Positions 1 through 8,711 of a DNA stretch of 64,000 bases are shown in pieces. Position 1 is the first letter of the stretch, and each line of letters begins with the position of its first letter. The notes under the pieces are model-generated. The model did no database searches and had not been told where the DNA came from. It saw only the letters and a program-made list of their open reading frames with translations. The stretch comes from Parachitinimonas caeni (lineage in GTDB: Bacteria; Pseudomonadota; Gammaproteobacteria; Burkholderiales; Chitinimonadaceae): assembly GCF_030129945.1 (NCBI RefSeq), contig NZ_JARRAF010000006.1, positions 164,515 through 228,514 of the forward strand. The letters run 5' to 3'. Made by a program: the position numbers and the translations under genes.

Positions 1-27
1 GCTGTTCACTCGCTTAGGAGCGACCCG

Positions 28-210
28 ATGGACATCACCGCACTCTCTAATGCAGCCAGTAATGCTCAGGCACAACAAAGCGCCTCGGTTTTCGCCTTGA
101 AAAAGGCGCTGGATCTGCAGAAGGAACAGACCGCCACACTGTTGCAGTCGGTGACCCAGGGTGCCAGCAATCCCCCCAATCTTGGCAATAGCATAGACGT
201 ACGCGCTTGA
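28..210 (+). CDS. YjfB family putative motility protein
   Basis: A 60-residue protein beginning MDITALSNAASNAQAQQSAS and ending GNSIDVRA. The MDI-x-ALS start, the Gln/Ala-rich helix and the GNSID(I/V) end are the family marks of YjfB (PF14070), a small protein linked to flagellar motility in Bacillus and common in motile proteobacteria; its molecular role is not settled. The ATG is preceded by GGAG at 17-20, and an intrinsic terminator follows about 75 bases after the stop, so this is probably a single-gene transcript or the end of one starting outside the window. No signal peptide or membrane segment is seen. Confidence 0.85.
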   Translation: MDITALSNAASNAQAQQSASVFALKKALDLQKEQTATLLQSVTQGASNPPNLGNSIDVRA

Positions 211-541
211 ACCATGGGTAGATTACTGAGGTAGTTCTTCAGCATTGTGTTACCACGTTTATTTGTTCCCCAAGCAGCGATCTCGCCGCCCCTTTCTCCG
301 GGCGGCTTTCTTTTTGTGGCGCCAGATTGTCACATCCGTGCGCCCAAGCGCTGTTGACAGCGCTATTCCCGATTTTGAAATTTGAGTGTCACCACAGCCT
401 GGGAAGAGTTGCCCAAAGCGTTTGACCTACGCGGTTTCAGACAGGTACAGCGCCAAGCGGAGCGCTTTCTTGCTCGAATTTGGTTGGTAACCGGGCTAGA
501 ATTCGCTCTCCCCGACCTAGTGTTTCCAGAATTCATCCCCC
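211..541. other. Intergenic region upstream of yoaA
   Basis: About 330 bases with no supported gene. It holds the yjfB terminator at 285-315, then the presumed 5' region of the yoaA-mltG transcript. A reading frame from 382 has an alternative start and overlaps yoaA in another frame; it has no family resemblance and was not accepted. Confidence 0.6.
285..315 (+). terminator. Rho-independent terminator after yjfB
   Basis: A perfect 7-bp stem, GCCGCCC at 285-291 and GGGCGGC at 300-306, with an 8-base loop, followed by TTTCTTTTT at 307-315. Confidence 0.9.
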
Positions 542-2545
542 ATGACTTTAGACGAAGCGTTCGCCGCAGAGGGCGCGCTGGCCTCGGCCATTGCCGGATT
601 CCGACCGAGAGCCCAGCAGCTTGAGATGGCTCAGACCGTGATGGCGGCCATCGAAGGCAATCGCGTACTGATTGCAGAGGCCGGCACCGGCACGGGCAAG
701 ACTTTCGCCTATCTGGTGCCGGCTTTGCTGGCTGGGGGCAAGGTTATTGTTTCGACGGGCACCAAGACGTTGCAGGACCAGCTCTTCAGCCGCGATCTGC
801 CACGCGTGCGCGATGCCTTGAAAGTACCGGTCACTGTTGCCTTGCTCAAAGGCCGGTCGAATTACGTCTGCCACTATCATTTGGAGCGTTCGGTGCAGGA
901 TGGCCGGTTCGCCCGCAAGGAAGACGCAGCGCAGCTGCAACAGATAGTCAGCTTTGCGCGGGTCAGCCATACCGGTGACAAGGCTGAATTAGCCAAGGTG
1001 CCCGAGAACTCGCCGGTATGGGCGCACGCCACCTCGACCCGCGATAATTGTCTGGGCAGTGATTGCCCCTCACACAAGGAGTGTTTTGTCCTCAAAGCCC
1101 GGCGCGAGGCGCTGGAGGCGGATGTGGTGGTGGTCAACCATCACCTGTTTTTTGCCGACGTGTGGCTGCGGGATGAGGGAGCCGGCGAGCTGCTGCCTCG
1201 TTGCAATACGGTGATCTTTGATGAGGCACACCAGCTGCCGGAAGTCGCAAGCGTGTTCTTTGGTGAGAATGTCGGCAGTGGCCAGTTGATCGAATTGGCG
1301 CGGGATGCGCGGGCTGAAGCGCTGATCGGGGCCAAGGACTATGTCCATCTGCCGCAGGCAGGGGCCGCGCTCGATAAGGCGACGCGTGATCTGCGGCTGG
1401 TATTCGGCAATGAGCCGGTACGCCTGCCGCAGCATGCCTTGACGGATAACCAGCCCTTCCATGAAGCGCTGGCTGTGCTGGCCGAAGCCCTGACCACCCT
1501 GACCGATCTGCTGGGTAAGCAGGCTGAACGTTCGGAAGGGTTGGAGAACTGTCACAAACGTGCGCAGGAACTGTCCGAGCTGCTGGTGCGCTGGCGCAAT
1601 ACTGAATCAGAAGACAGCGTGCACTGGTTTGAAACCAGCAGCATGGGTTTCCAGTTTCATAGTACGCCGCTGGATATCGCCCGACTGATCCAGCGCCAAC
1701 TGGCCGCTGCCCCTCGCGCCTGGGTGTTTACCTCGGCAACCTTGGCCGTCAATGGCAACTTCAACCACTACGCAGCCGAAATGGGTTTGTGGGAAGCCGA
1801 TCGGGCCAACTGGGAATCTCCGTTTGCCTACAAGCAACAGGCGGTGCTGTATGTACCCAAAGATTTACCGGAGCCGAACTCTGCTGGCTATACCCGGGCC
1901 GTCGTTGAGGCGACTTTACCCTTGCTGAAACTGTCGGAAGGCCATGCCTTCTTGTTGTTTACCAGCTTGCGGGCCATGCGGGAGGCCCACGACCTGCTCA
2001 AGGCCCGCATGCCGACACTGGGGCTGGATTATCCCTTGCTGCTGCAGGGGGATGGCTCCCGTAGCGAACTGCTGGATCGCTTTCGTCGTTCGCCCAATGC
2101 CATCCTGGTGGCAAGCCAGACCTTCTGGGAGGGGATTGATGTCAAAGGGGAACAGTTGCGGTTGGTGGTGATCGACAAATTGCCGTTTGCCCCGCCGGAT
2201 GACCCGGTGCTGGCTGCCCGGGTCGATAAAATCAACAAGTCAGGCCGTAATGCCTTTATCGATTACCAGCTGCCACGAGCAGTCATTACCTTGAAGCAGG
2301 GGGCTGGCCGCTTGATTCGTGACGAGCATGATCGGGGCGTGTTGATGATTGCTGATCCGCGTCTGGTTGAAAAACAATATGGAAAGCGCATTTGGCAGAG
2401 TCTGCCCCCGATGCGACGAACTCGTGAACTTGCTGTTGTAGAACGCTTCTTTGCTGGACCGCTTGATGTCGAAAATACGGAAACGCCCGCGCAAAACCTC
2501 TCCGAAGAACCCGCCACAATCCCCGGCGACGGCGACCACCACTAG
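542..2545 (+). CDS. yoaA: DinG/XPD-family Fe-S DNA helicase YoaA
   Basis: A superfamily 2 DNA helicase of the XPD/DinG type, 667 residues, closest to E. coli YoaA, which acts with the clamp-loader subunit HolC in repair of stalled replication forks. Visible motifs: Walker A AGTGTGKT (47-54), four Cys for a 4Fe-4S cluster (C110, C170, C175, C181, in NYVCHYH and NCLGSDCPSHKECF), the DEAH box (227-230), and the C-terminal helicase motifs SQTFWEGIDVKG and LKQGAGRLIRD. The last 30 or so residues extend beyond the usual end of the family and overlap the start of mltG by 80 bases, so the two genes are probably co-transcribed and translationally coupled. Confidence 0.93.
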   Translation: MTLDEAFAAEGALASAIAGFRPRAQQLEMAQTVMAAIEGNRVLIAEAGTGTGKTFAYLVPALLAGGKVIVSTGTKTLQDQLFSRDLPRVRDALKVPVTVALLKGRSNYVCHYHLERSVQDGRFARKEDAAQLQQIVSFARVSHTGDKAELAKVPENSPVWAHATSTRDNCLGSDCPSHKECFVLKARREALEADVVVVNHHLFFADVWLRDEGAGELLPRCNTVIFDEAHQLPEVASVFFGENVGSGQLIELARDARAEALIGAKDYVHLPQAGAALDKATRDLRLVFGNEPVRLPQHALTDNQPFHEALAVLAEALTTLTDLLGKQAERSEGLENCHKRAQELSELLVRWRNTESEDSVHWFETSSMGFQFHSTPLDIARLIQRQLAAAPRAWVFTSATLAVNGNFNHYAAEMGLWEADRANWESPFAYKQQAVLYVPKDLPEPNSAGYTRAVVEATLPLLKLSEGHAFLLFTSLRAMREAHDLLKARMPTLGLDYPLLLQGDGSRSELLDRFRRSPNAILVASQTFWEGIDVKGEQLRLVVIDKLPFAPPDDPVLAARVDKINKSGRNAFIDYQLPRAVITLKQGAGRLIRDEHDRGVLMIADPRLVEKQYGKRIWQSLPPMRRTRELAVVERFFAGPLDVENTETPAQNLSEEPATIPGDGDHH

Positions 2546-3551
2546 CTGGCTGGCCAATTTGCTGGGTGGCTTGATCCTGATTGTCTTCCTGATAGCCGTG
2601 ATTGCAGGTGGCTGGTTCTGGCGCTATGCCCATGCCCCCTTGGCGATTGAACGCTATCCGCAGGAATTCACCCTCGAACACGGAACCAGCATGAAGGCGG
2701 CGGCCAGACAACTGGCGGAGGCAGGCATCGTCGATGACCCGCAGCTACTGAGCTGGCTGGCGCGCTTCACCGGCCAGGCCGCCAGGCTGAAGGCCGGTAG
2801 CTATGAACTGACTGGCCCGACTTCGCCCTTGCAGCTACTCGACAAGTTGACTGAGGGGGATGTGACGCTCGGCACGCTGACGCTCATCGAAGGCTGGAAT
2901 CTGCGGCAACTCCGGGCGGCACTGGCGCGAAACCCCGATCTGCGCCACGACAGTGCCTCGCTGAGCGATGCCGAGCTGCTGCAGGCTGTGGGCGATCAAT
3001 CGGGCCGGCAATTGGCGGAAGGGATGTTTTTCCCCGACACCTATCACTTCGCCAAGGGGAGTTCGGAACTCGCAGTTCTCAAACGCGCGTATAAGTCCTT
3101 GCAACAAAATCTCGCCCATGCGTGGGAGGCTCGCTCGGCCAATCTGCCCCTGAGTACCCCCTACGAGGCTTTGATAATGGCTTCGCTGGTGGAAAAGGAA
3201 ACAGGCCGGCCGTCTGATCGAAGCCTGATCGCAGCGGTTTTCGTCAATCGGCTGCGCATTGGTATGCGCTTGCAGACCGACCCGGCCGTGATCTACGGCA
3301 TGGGCGAGCAGTTTGATGGCAATCTGCGCAAGGCCGATCTGCTGGCCGATGGGCCGTATAACACCTACACCCGCGCCGGTTTGCCGCCCAGCCCGATTGC
3401 CATGCCTGGGATGGCGGCCCTGCATGCGGCGGTTAATCCGGCACCGTCCAAAGCGTTGTATTTTGTCGCCATGGGCGATGGCCGGTCTTATTTCTCCGAG
3501 ACGCTGGTCGAGCACAATCAGGCGGTTAGGCGGTATCAGCTCGGTAAGTAG
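2466..3551 (+). CDS. mltG: Endolytic murein transglycosylase MltG
   Basis: Membrane-anchored lytic transglycosylase that cuts nascent peptidoglycan strands and so sets glycan length (YceG family). A basic, Pro-rich cytoplasmic tail is followed by one transmembrane helix (about residues 31-52), a LysM-like subdomain and the catalytic domain. The catalytic Glu lies in LVEKETG (E243), followed by the family motifs RLRIGMRLQTDPAVIYG and YNTYTRAGLPPSPI. The ATG at 2466 was chosen; TTG codons lie a few codons upstream. The start is inside yoaA (80-base overlap). In many proteobacteria mltG sits directly before tmk and holB; here a solute-binding gene separates mltG from tmk. Confidence 0.93.
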   Translation: MSKIRKRPRKTSPKNPPQSPATATTTSWLANLLGGLILIVFLIAVIAGGWFWRYAHAPLAIERYPQEFTLEHGTSMKAAARQLAEAGIVDDPQLLSWLARFTGQAARLKAGSYELTGPTSPLQLLDKLTEGDVTLGTLTLIEGWNLRQLRAALARNPDLRHDSASLSDAELLQAVGDQSGRQLAEGMFFPDTYHFAKGSSELAVLKRAYKSLQQNLAHAWEARSANLPLSTPYEALIMASLVEKETGRPSDRSLIAAVFVNRLRIGMRLQTDPAVIYGMGEQFDGNLRKADLLADGPYNTYTRAGLPPSPIAMPGMAALHAAVNPAPSKALYFVAMGDGRSYFSETLVEHNQAVRRYQLGK

Positions 3552-3623
3552 GCTTGCCTGCTGCCTGTCATGGGCTACCCTGTGAGTAGATGCCAATCGG
3601 GCACCAATCCAGGAGATATCGCT

Positions 3624-4343
3624 ATGACCAAAGTGCTGTTGTCACTTGCCCTGACCAGCCTGGCGCTGGGGGCGCAGGCAGACGGGCTCAACCTGAACAC
3701 GGAAGACTACCCACCTTTCAACATGACAGATGGCGGCAAGGTTGGTGGCTTGTCTACCGAGGTGGTGCAGGAAATGGCCAAGCGGGCGGGTGTCAAGGTG
3801 AGTGTCGAGCTGCTGCCGTGGGCGCGTGCGCTCGATAACGCCACCAAGAACAAGGATCATTGCGTGTACTCGGCGATTCGTAGTGCGCAGCGTGAAAAGC
3901 TGTTCAAGTGGATTGGCCCGCTTGCCGTCGATCAGCCCGCCCTGATCGCCAAGGTAGATAGCAAGATCACCCTCAAGTCGATTGATGATGCCAAGCCCTA
4001 CAAGATTGGGGGCTATCAGGGGGATGCGGTTACGCAGTCGGTTGTTGATCGCAAACTGAATGTCGAAGTCGTGCCGGCCAACAAACTGAATATTCCCAAG
4101 CTCGAAGCCGGCCGGATTGATTTCTGGGTGGGAACCGAAATCAGCGGTCTCTATCTTGCCAAGCGCGAAGGCGCTGCCGGTAAGTTCAAGGTGGCCGTGA
4201 AGTTTGGTGAGTTGCGCGATGCCCAGCTATGGCTGGCCTGCAACCCCGGCGTGGCGGACGATATGGTTGCCAAGCTCGACAAGGCGCTCAAAGACATGGA
4301 GAGCGATGGCACCGCCGAGAAAATTCGCAAGAAATATATGTAA
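3624..4343 (+). CDS. Periplasmic solute-binding protein, SBP_bac_3 family
   Basis: A 239-residue secreted protein related to the binding proteins of polar amino acid ABC transporters. A signal peptide, MTKVLLSLALTSLALGAQA, precedes the mature start at DGLNLNTEDYPPFN; the two-lobed fold is suggested by YPPFNMTDGG near the start, LPWARAL and DNATKNKDHCVYS in lobe 1, and a lobe-2 segment with NIPKLEAGRIDFWVG. The ATG at 3624 has AGGAG at 3611-3615. No permease or ATPase is adjacent, so this is an orphan of the kind frequent in Neisseriales, possibly feeding a sensor or a distant transporter. The ligand is unknown. Confidence 0.85.
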   Translation: MTKVLLSLALTSLALGAQADGLNLNTEDYPPFNMTDGGKVGGLSTEVVQEMAKRAGVKVSVELLPWARALDNATKNKDHCVYSAIRSAQREKLFKWIGPLAVDQPALIAKVDSKITLKSIDDAKPYKIGGYQGDAVTQSVVDRKLNVEVVPANKLNIPKLEAGRIDFWVGTEISGLYLAKREGAAGKFKVAVKFGELRDAQLWLACNPGVADDMVAKLDKALKDMESDGTAEKIRKKYM

Positions 4344-4511
4344 GCCCAGGCGCTGTTGATGTTTTGAAATGGCTGTTTGATTTTTAAAGAGAATTTAGAG
4401 GTCCTGGTTTAAGTTCGACATTTAAAATCAATCGCCTGCATGAAGGCTTCAACAGAGCCCGGCACAACCAGCTGCGCCCGACGGGGCTTGGTTTTCGTGC
4501 CGGCAGGGACT

Positions 4512-4542
4512 CAGCCGAGATCCCCCTCTGGGATTTCGGCTG
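4512..4542 (+). other. Strong intergenic hairpin
   Basis: A 13-bp stem (4512-4524 with 4530-4542, one G:T pair) around a 5-base loop in the gap between the solute-binding gene and tmk. There is no U tract, so it is not a clear intrinsic terminator; it may act as a processing or attenuation structure. Confidence 0.5.
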
Positions 4543-4569
4543 GTCGGCAGTCCGGTCTGAACTGGTAAA

Positions 4570-5217
4570 ATGTCGGCCATGAAACCTCCATTATTCCTCT
4601 CGCTGGAAGGCCTTGATGGCGCCGGCAAAAGCACCCATCTGGCCTGGCTGACGCAATGGCTCGACAGCCACCAGATCAATCCCCTTATTACCCGTGAACC
4701 GGGCGGCACCCCGTTGGGGGAACGGCTGCGCGAAATCCTGCTGCATGAGCCCATGCACGCCGATACCGAGGCATTGCTGATGTTTGCCGCGCGGCGCGAG
4801 CACCTCGCAGCGGTGATTGAACCCGCGCTGGCGGCCGGTCGCTGGGTGGTGTCTGACCGTTTTACCGATGCAAGCTACGCTTATCAGTGCGGCGGGCGCG
4901 GCCTGTCGTTCGAGCGCCTGCAGCAACTGGAGAACTGGGTACAAGGTCGCGCAGATGGCTTGTTGCAGCCGCATCTCACGTTGCTGTTTGATGTCACGCC
5001 CGAGGTGAGCCAGGCACGGTTGGCCGGTGCGCGTGAGCCAGATCGCTTTGAACGGGAACGTGCTGACTTTTTCGTCAAAGTCCGTGCTGCCTATCATGCC
5101 CGCGCCAAGGCCGACCCGGAACGGATCAAGATCATCGACTCGACCCGCAGTTTCGAGGCAATCCAGCAGGAGCTGGAGAGGGTCATGCAGGATGCTTTGC
5201 GCCGGTTCAGCTGGTAA
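4570..5217 (+). CDS. tmk: Thymidylate kinase
   Basis: Phosphorylates dTMP to dTDP for DNA synthesis. The 215-residue length is typical. Motifs: P-loop [10 protein letters not shown], the dTMP-binding [11 protein letters not shown], the [12 protein letters not shown] segment, and a LID with [12 protein letters not shown] codons occur at 4570 and 4579; the first is used here and either is possible. The mltG-tmk neighbourhood is conserved, but the usual following gene holB (DNA polymerase III delta prime) is absent: the next gene lies on the other strand and overlaps the tmk 3' end by 11 bases. Confidence 0.96.
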   Translation: MSAMKPPLFLSLEGLDGAGKSTHLAWLTQWLDSHQINPLITREPGGTPLGERLREILLHEPMHADTEALLMFAARREHLAAVIEPALAAGRWVVSDRFTDASYAYQCGGRGLSFERLQQLENWVQGRADGLLQPHLTLLFDVTPEVSQARLAGAREPDRFERERADFFVKVRAAYHARAKADPERIKIIDSTRSFEAIQQELERVMQDALRRFSW

Positions 5218-5602
5218 ATATCTGCACTTCCACCTTGGCTGCTCTGGCGATTTCCACCATATGGCGGGTGCCCCGGCTGGCTTCGATATTCGGATGAAAT
5301 GCCAACACCAGCTGGACGCCGCGTGCCAGCATGCGCTCGTTGAGCCCCTTCCAGGCAGAGCGGCCAAATTTGGCGTAATCCTGCTTGTTTTTTGACATGG
5401 CTACCGAGCGTAGCCCCAGCTGGCGGGCGATCTGCCCGGCCAGCGCATCGGCGCCCGAGCAATCTCCATGTACGACGGTGCTGCCGGGAGGCAGCTTTGC
5501 CAGTTCCCGGCGAATGGCGGCCTGATTCGACCAGGTCATGGCCCCGGTGACGATGACGCGAAACGCCGCTGTGACGGCTGCTGGTGTGGATTCTTCTTGC
5601 AT
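5207..5602 (-). CDS. SLOG-fold (YspA/DUF2493-like) protein
   Basis: A 131-residue cytoplasmic protein with a Rossmann-like SLOG fold. After a short N-terminal tail comes [13 protein letters not shown], then [15 protein letters not shown], which is the glycine-rich nucleotide-binding signature of the YspA/DUF2493 group (consensus hGxxxGaD), then a C-terminal HPN and GTRHMVEIA segment. SLOG proteins bind nucleotide-derived ligands and are often encoded by phages or found in stress loci; no substrate can be given here. The gene is convergent with tmk and overlaps it at the 3' ends. Confidence 0.75.
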   Translation of the reverse strand: MQEESTPAAVTAAFRVIVTGAMTWSNQAAIRRELAKLPPGSTVVHGDCSGADALAGQIARQLGLRSVAMSKNKQDYAKFGRSAWKGLNERMLARGVQLVLAFHPNIEASRGTRHMVEIARAAKVEVQIFTS

Positions 5603-5705
5603 AGTTAAACTGCCTTGCCGGCGGGGGGTATGTCGATAAGGCCGGCGATGATAGCGGATATGGGCTGGCGCTCACCATCGCTCGGCGATTCTGTTGTGGC
5701 GATGT

Positions 5706-5720
5706 GTCAACAGAACCTAG
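5706..5720. repeat. Solo end of dispersed repeat family 1
   Basis: GTCAACAGAACCTAG, identical to the outer end of the 332-bp palindromic element at 18091-18422. Its CTA (5717-5719) is the TAG stop codon of the leftward histidine kinase gene. Confidence 0.7.
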
Positions 5721-8281
5721 TCCCGGGGCAGGTTTTCGAGTACGCGGGCCAATTCACTCAGCCGCTTTTCCAGATCGCGCAGTAAATTCCGGGCATGGCC
5801 AATGTCGCCACGTTTGCCGGCCGCTTCCATTTCAAGCGCGACTTCCCGTAGCGGGTTGGCCGACAGATTGCCGGCAACCCCCTTGATATTGTGAGCGGCC
5901 CGACTCAGTTGCACGCCATCTTCGACCGATATGGCAGCGCGAACTTCTTCAAGGCGCTTGGGGTAGTCATCCAGAAAGATATTGGCAATCTCACGCAATA
6001 AGCCGCGATCGCCGCCCAGGCGTGCCAGCGCTTCCTTCATGTCGATGGCGTCGAAATTGATGACCTCGGTCACGGTCAGTGCAACGGCAGCTGCAGCAGC
6101 CGCCGGAGCGTCGGGATTGCCGAGGCGATCCAGTACCCGGTCGATTTCTTCGATCAGAATCTGTGGATTGATGGGCTTGCTGACGTAGCCATCCATGCCA
6201 GCCTGCAGGCAGATTTCACGATCACCCTGCATGGCATTGGCCGTCATGGCGACGATGGGTAGATGTTGGCTGCTGCCCGCTTCGCGTTCGCGGATCAGGC
6301 GGGTGGCCTCAAGCCCACCCATGACCGGCATCTGCACGTCCATCAGGACGAGATCGAATTGACCATCGGCACTGAAGTCGAGTGCCTCCTGGCCGTTTTC
6401 GGCCACCACAATGCGGTGCCCGAGCTTTTCCAGCAAACGCACGGCCAGCTTCTGGTTTACCGGGTTGTCTTCTACCAGCAGGATATGCAGCCGATACCGC
6501 TGCTCGGCCACCACATGGCGGGTTACCAGAGGAGGCTTGCTGATTTCCTGCGCCTGGTGGGCTTGATGCTGCCCCAACGCGATCAGAATGGCGTCGAGCA
6601 ACTCGGTCTGGCTGATGGGCTTGACCAGATAACCATCGATGCCCAGCTCACCACAGCGAGTGGCATCGCCCCGCTCGCCGCTGGAGGTCAGCATCATGAT
6701 GGTGGTGGCGTTGATGTCATGACGGCGCGACAGTGACTCCGCAACGTCAAAGCCAGACATTTCCGGCATGCTGCCATCGAGCAGGATCAGCGAGAAAGGC
6801 TCGCTGATGCGATTGACGATATCGAGCGCTTCGGCACCGCTGGCGGCGATGGTTGGGCGCATGCCCCAGCCGGAAAGCAGCTGGGTCAGCCAGCGGCGGT
6901 TGGTGGCATTGTCATCGACCATCAACACCCGCATACCTTGTACTTGCGCCAGGCGCGGGGTGGAGGGGGTTTGAATCGGCGTGCCGATGATTTCGACTTC
7001 GATGGTGAAATGAAAGGTGCTGCCGACACCGAGTTCACTTTCGACCCACAGCTTGCCCCCCATCAGTTCCACCAGTCGTGACGAGATCGCCAGCCCCAAG
7101 CCGGTGCCGCCATAGCGGCGGGTGGTCGAGGTATCTGCCTGCGAAAAAGCTTCGAAGATCAGGCCGAGTTTTTCCTGTGGGATGCCAATGCCGGTATCGC
7201 GGATCGACACGTGCAGCTTGCGGTGCAGGCTGTCGCTGCGCATCGAGTCGGGCGCCATGCCGATACGCATTTCAATTTCGCCGGCCTCGGTGAACTTGAT
7301 GGCATTGCCCATCAGATTGATGATGAGCTGACGCAGGCGGCCGGGATCGGCCCTTAGCTGGTCTGGTACGGCGGTGTCGATGATGGATACCAGTTCCAGC
7401 CCCTTCTCGTGGGCGCGCAGGGCCAGCGATTTGAGCGTGTCGGCCAGTGTGTTGCGCAAGGAGAAGGGGATGGCGTCGATATGCAGCTTGCCAGCCTCGA
7501 TTTTCGAAAAATCGAGAATGTCGTTGATGATCACCAGCAGCGAGTTGGCCGATGAGCGTACCAGCTGCAGATATTCTTCCTGCTCGGCGTCGAGCTGGGT
7601 GTCAAGTGCCAGCTCGGTCATGCCGATAATGCCGTTCATCGGGGTCCGGATCTCATGGCTCATATTGGCCAGAAACTGGCTCTTGGCCAGACTGGCTGCC
7701 TCGGCGGCTTCCTTGGCATGCATGAGTTCCAGCATCAGTTGCTTGAGCGGGGTGATATCGGTGCGCAACGAGACGTGCAGGCCGTCCTCTGTGCGTGAGT
7801 CTTCACGCCGTATCCAGCGATCACCAACCTGTATTTCGCGCACGCCTTCGCCAGTACGCTGCTGCTCAAGCTTTTGCTGCAGCCAGGTTTCTTCATCCAT
7901 GCCGTTCGCGTCCGGTGCTCCAGCCTGATAGTGGGCACGGGCAATGAACTCATAAGGCATACCCGGCGAGAGCCAGCCGGCAATGGCGGGATGCATTTCG
8001 CGGAAAGTCTGGTTGCAGATCAGCAGTCGCTCGTCCTGGTCATACATGACAAAGCCGACATCGAGTGACTCGATGGCCGAGACCAGCTGGCCTCGGGTGC
8101 GGGAGATTTCTTCCTGAGCGGCCTTGATGGCAGTGTTGTCCAGAACCACACCATCGACGTACAGCAGATTTCCTTCCTCATCAAACACCCCACGGCCGCG
8201 CTCCACGACCCACTTTACGCTGCCGTTGCGATGGCGTCTGGCCAGTGCGCCATCGTTGGCCAGGCTGGAGGATGCCCGCAA
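5717..8281 (-). CDS. Hybrid sensor histidine kinase, 5'-truncated
   Basis: An 854-codon frame encoding the intracellular part of a hybrid kinase: the end of one PAS/PAC domain (from [11 protein letters not shown]), a second PAS, HisKA with [14 protein letters not shown] (phospho-His near residue 209), HATPase_c with [18 protein letters not shown] and [10 protein letters not shown], two receiver domains ([10 protein letters not shown] and [11 protein letters not shown], each with a phospho-acceptor Asp), and an HPt domain with [11 protein letters not shown]. The first PAS begins in mid-domain and the only upstream start is TTG at 8281, exactly where a solute-binding protein fragment begins on the other strand. 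The original N-terminus, probably a membrane or periplasmic sensor, is missing. The catalytic core is intact; whether it is expressed is unknown. Confidence 0.85.
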   Translation of the reverse strand: MRASSSLANDGALARRHRNGSVKWVVERGRGVFDEEGNLLYVDGVVLDNTAIKAAQEEISRTRGQLVSAIESLDVGFVMYDQDERLLICNQTFREMHPAIAGWLSPGMPYEFIARAHYQAGAPDANGMDEETWLQQKLEQQRTGEGVREIQVGDRWIRREDSRTEDGLHVSLRTDITPLKQLMLELMHAKEAAEAASLAKSQFLANMSHEIRTPMNGIIGMTELALDTQLDAEQEEYLQLVRSSANSLLVIINDILDFSKIEAGKLHIDAIPFSLRNTLADTLKSLALRAHEKGLELVSIIDTAVPDQLRADPGRLRQLIINLMGNAIKFTEAGEIEMRIGMAPDSMRSDSLHRKLHVSIRDTGIGIPQEKLGLIFEAFSQADTSTTRRYGGTGLGLAISSRLVELMGGKLWVESELGVGSTFHFTIEVEIIGTPIQTPSTPRLAQVQGMRVLMVDDNATNRRWLTQLLSGWGMRPTIAASGAEALDIVNRISEPFSLILLDGSMPEMSGFDVAESLSRRHDINATTIMMLTSSGERGDATRCGELGIDGYLVKPISQTELLDAILIALGQHQAHQAQEISKPPLVTRHVVAEQRYRLHILLVEDNPVNQKLAVRLLEKLGHRIVVAENGQEALDFSADGQFDLVLMDVQMPVMGGLEATRLIREREAGSSQHLPIVAMTANAMQGDREICLQAGMDGYVSKPINPQILIEEIDRVLDRLGNPDAPAAAAAAVALTVTEVINFDAIDMKEALARLGGDRGLLREIANIFLDDYPKRLEEVRAAISVEDGVQLSRAAHNIKGVAGNLSANPLREVALEMEAAGKRGDIGHARNLLRDLEKRLSELARVLENLPRD

Positions 8282-8642
8282 TGCCCGTATCGGTAGCTAC
8301 CATGCCAATGCGGGCACCAAGATGCTGCAGCAGAAGGGCTATCAAGTTGTTGTGTCGGTCAACCATGAAGCATCGCTGCGCAATCTGATGGCTGGACGGC
8401 TCGATTACTGGTTGGCAGGCCGCTATACGGCGTTGGCGCTGATTGCCAACGCCAATGCCCTCGACAAAGTGGTACCTGCTCTGGTTGTCGATCAATTTCC
8501 CATGTATCTGGCGTGCAACCCACAGACCAACGAGCTCACCCTGAAAAAGCTGGAAGCGGCGTTTCAGCAACTGAGCCAGGATGGCACCTTCGTCGCCATC
8601 GACAAGCACTACGATAACTGGCTGCCTTCCCGTGGCCGTTAA
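8265..8642 (+). pseudogene. 3' remnant of a solute-binding protein gene (SBP_bac_3)
   Basis: From about 8265 the + strand encodes [17 protein letters not shown] and continues to the stop at 8642 with NLMAGRLDYWLAG, FPMYLACNP and a C-terminal helix (LKKLEAAFQQLSQDGTF). This is the second lobe and tail of an SBP_bac_3 protein, comparable to the last 120 residues of the intact gene at 3624-4343. No first lobe, signal peptide or start is present: the frame runs back into the antisense of the histidine kinase. A terminator follows at 8681. Both genes seem to have lost their 5' ends in one event. Confidence 0.8.
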
Positions 8643-8680
8643 GGAGTCGGGATAACCCGGCTGTGATGGGGAAGGCGCTG

Positions 8681-8711
8681 ACGAGGCCGGCTTGCCATCC
8701 GGCTCGTTTTT
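8681..8711 (+). terminator. Probable terminator after the solute-binding remnant
   Basis: ACGAGGCCGG at 8681-8690 pairs with CCGGCTCGT at 8699-8707 (one bulge), followed by T residues to 8711. Confidence 0.6.

Noticed and set aside
382..624. 80-codon frame upstream of yoaA
   Set aside because: Alternative start, overlaps yoaA in a different frame, no family features.
8124..8281. N-terminal extension of the solute-binding remnant
   Set aside because: These codons are the antisense of the histidine kinase; only from about 8265 does the frame resemble a binding protein.
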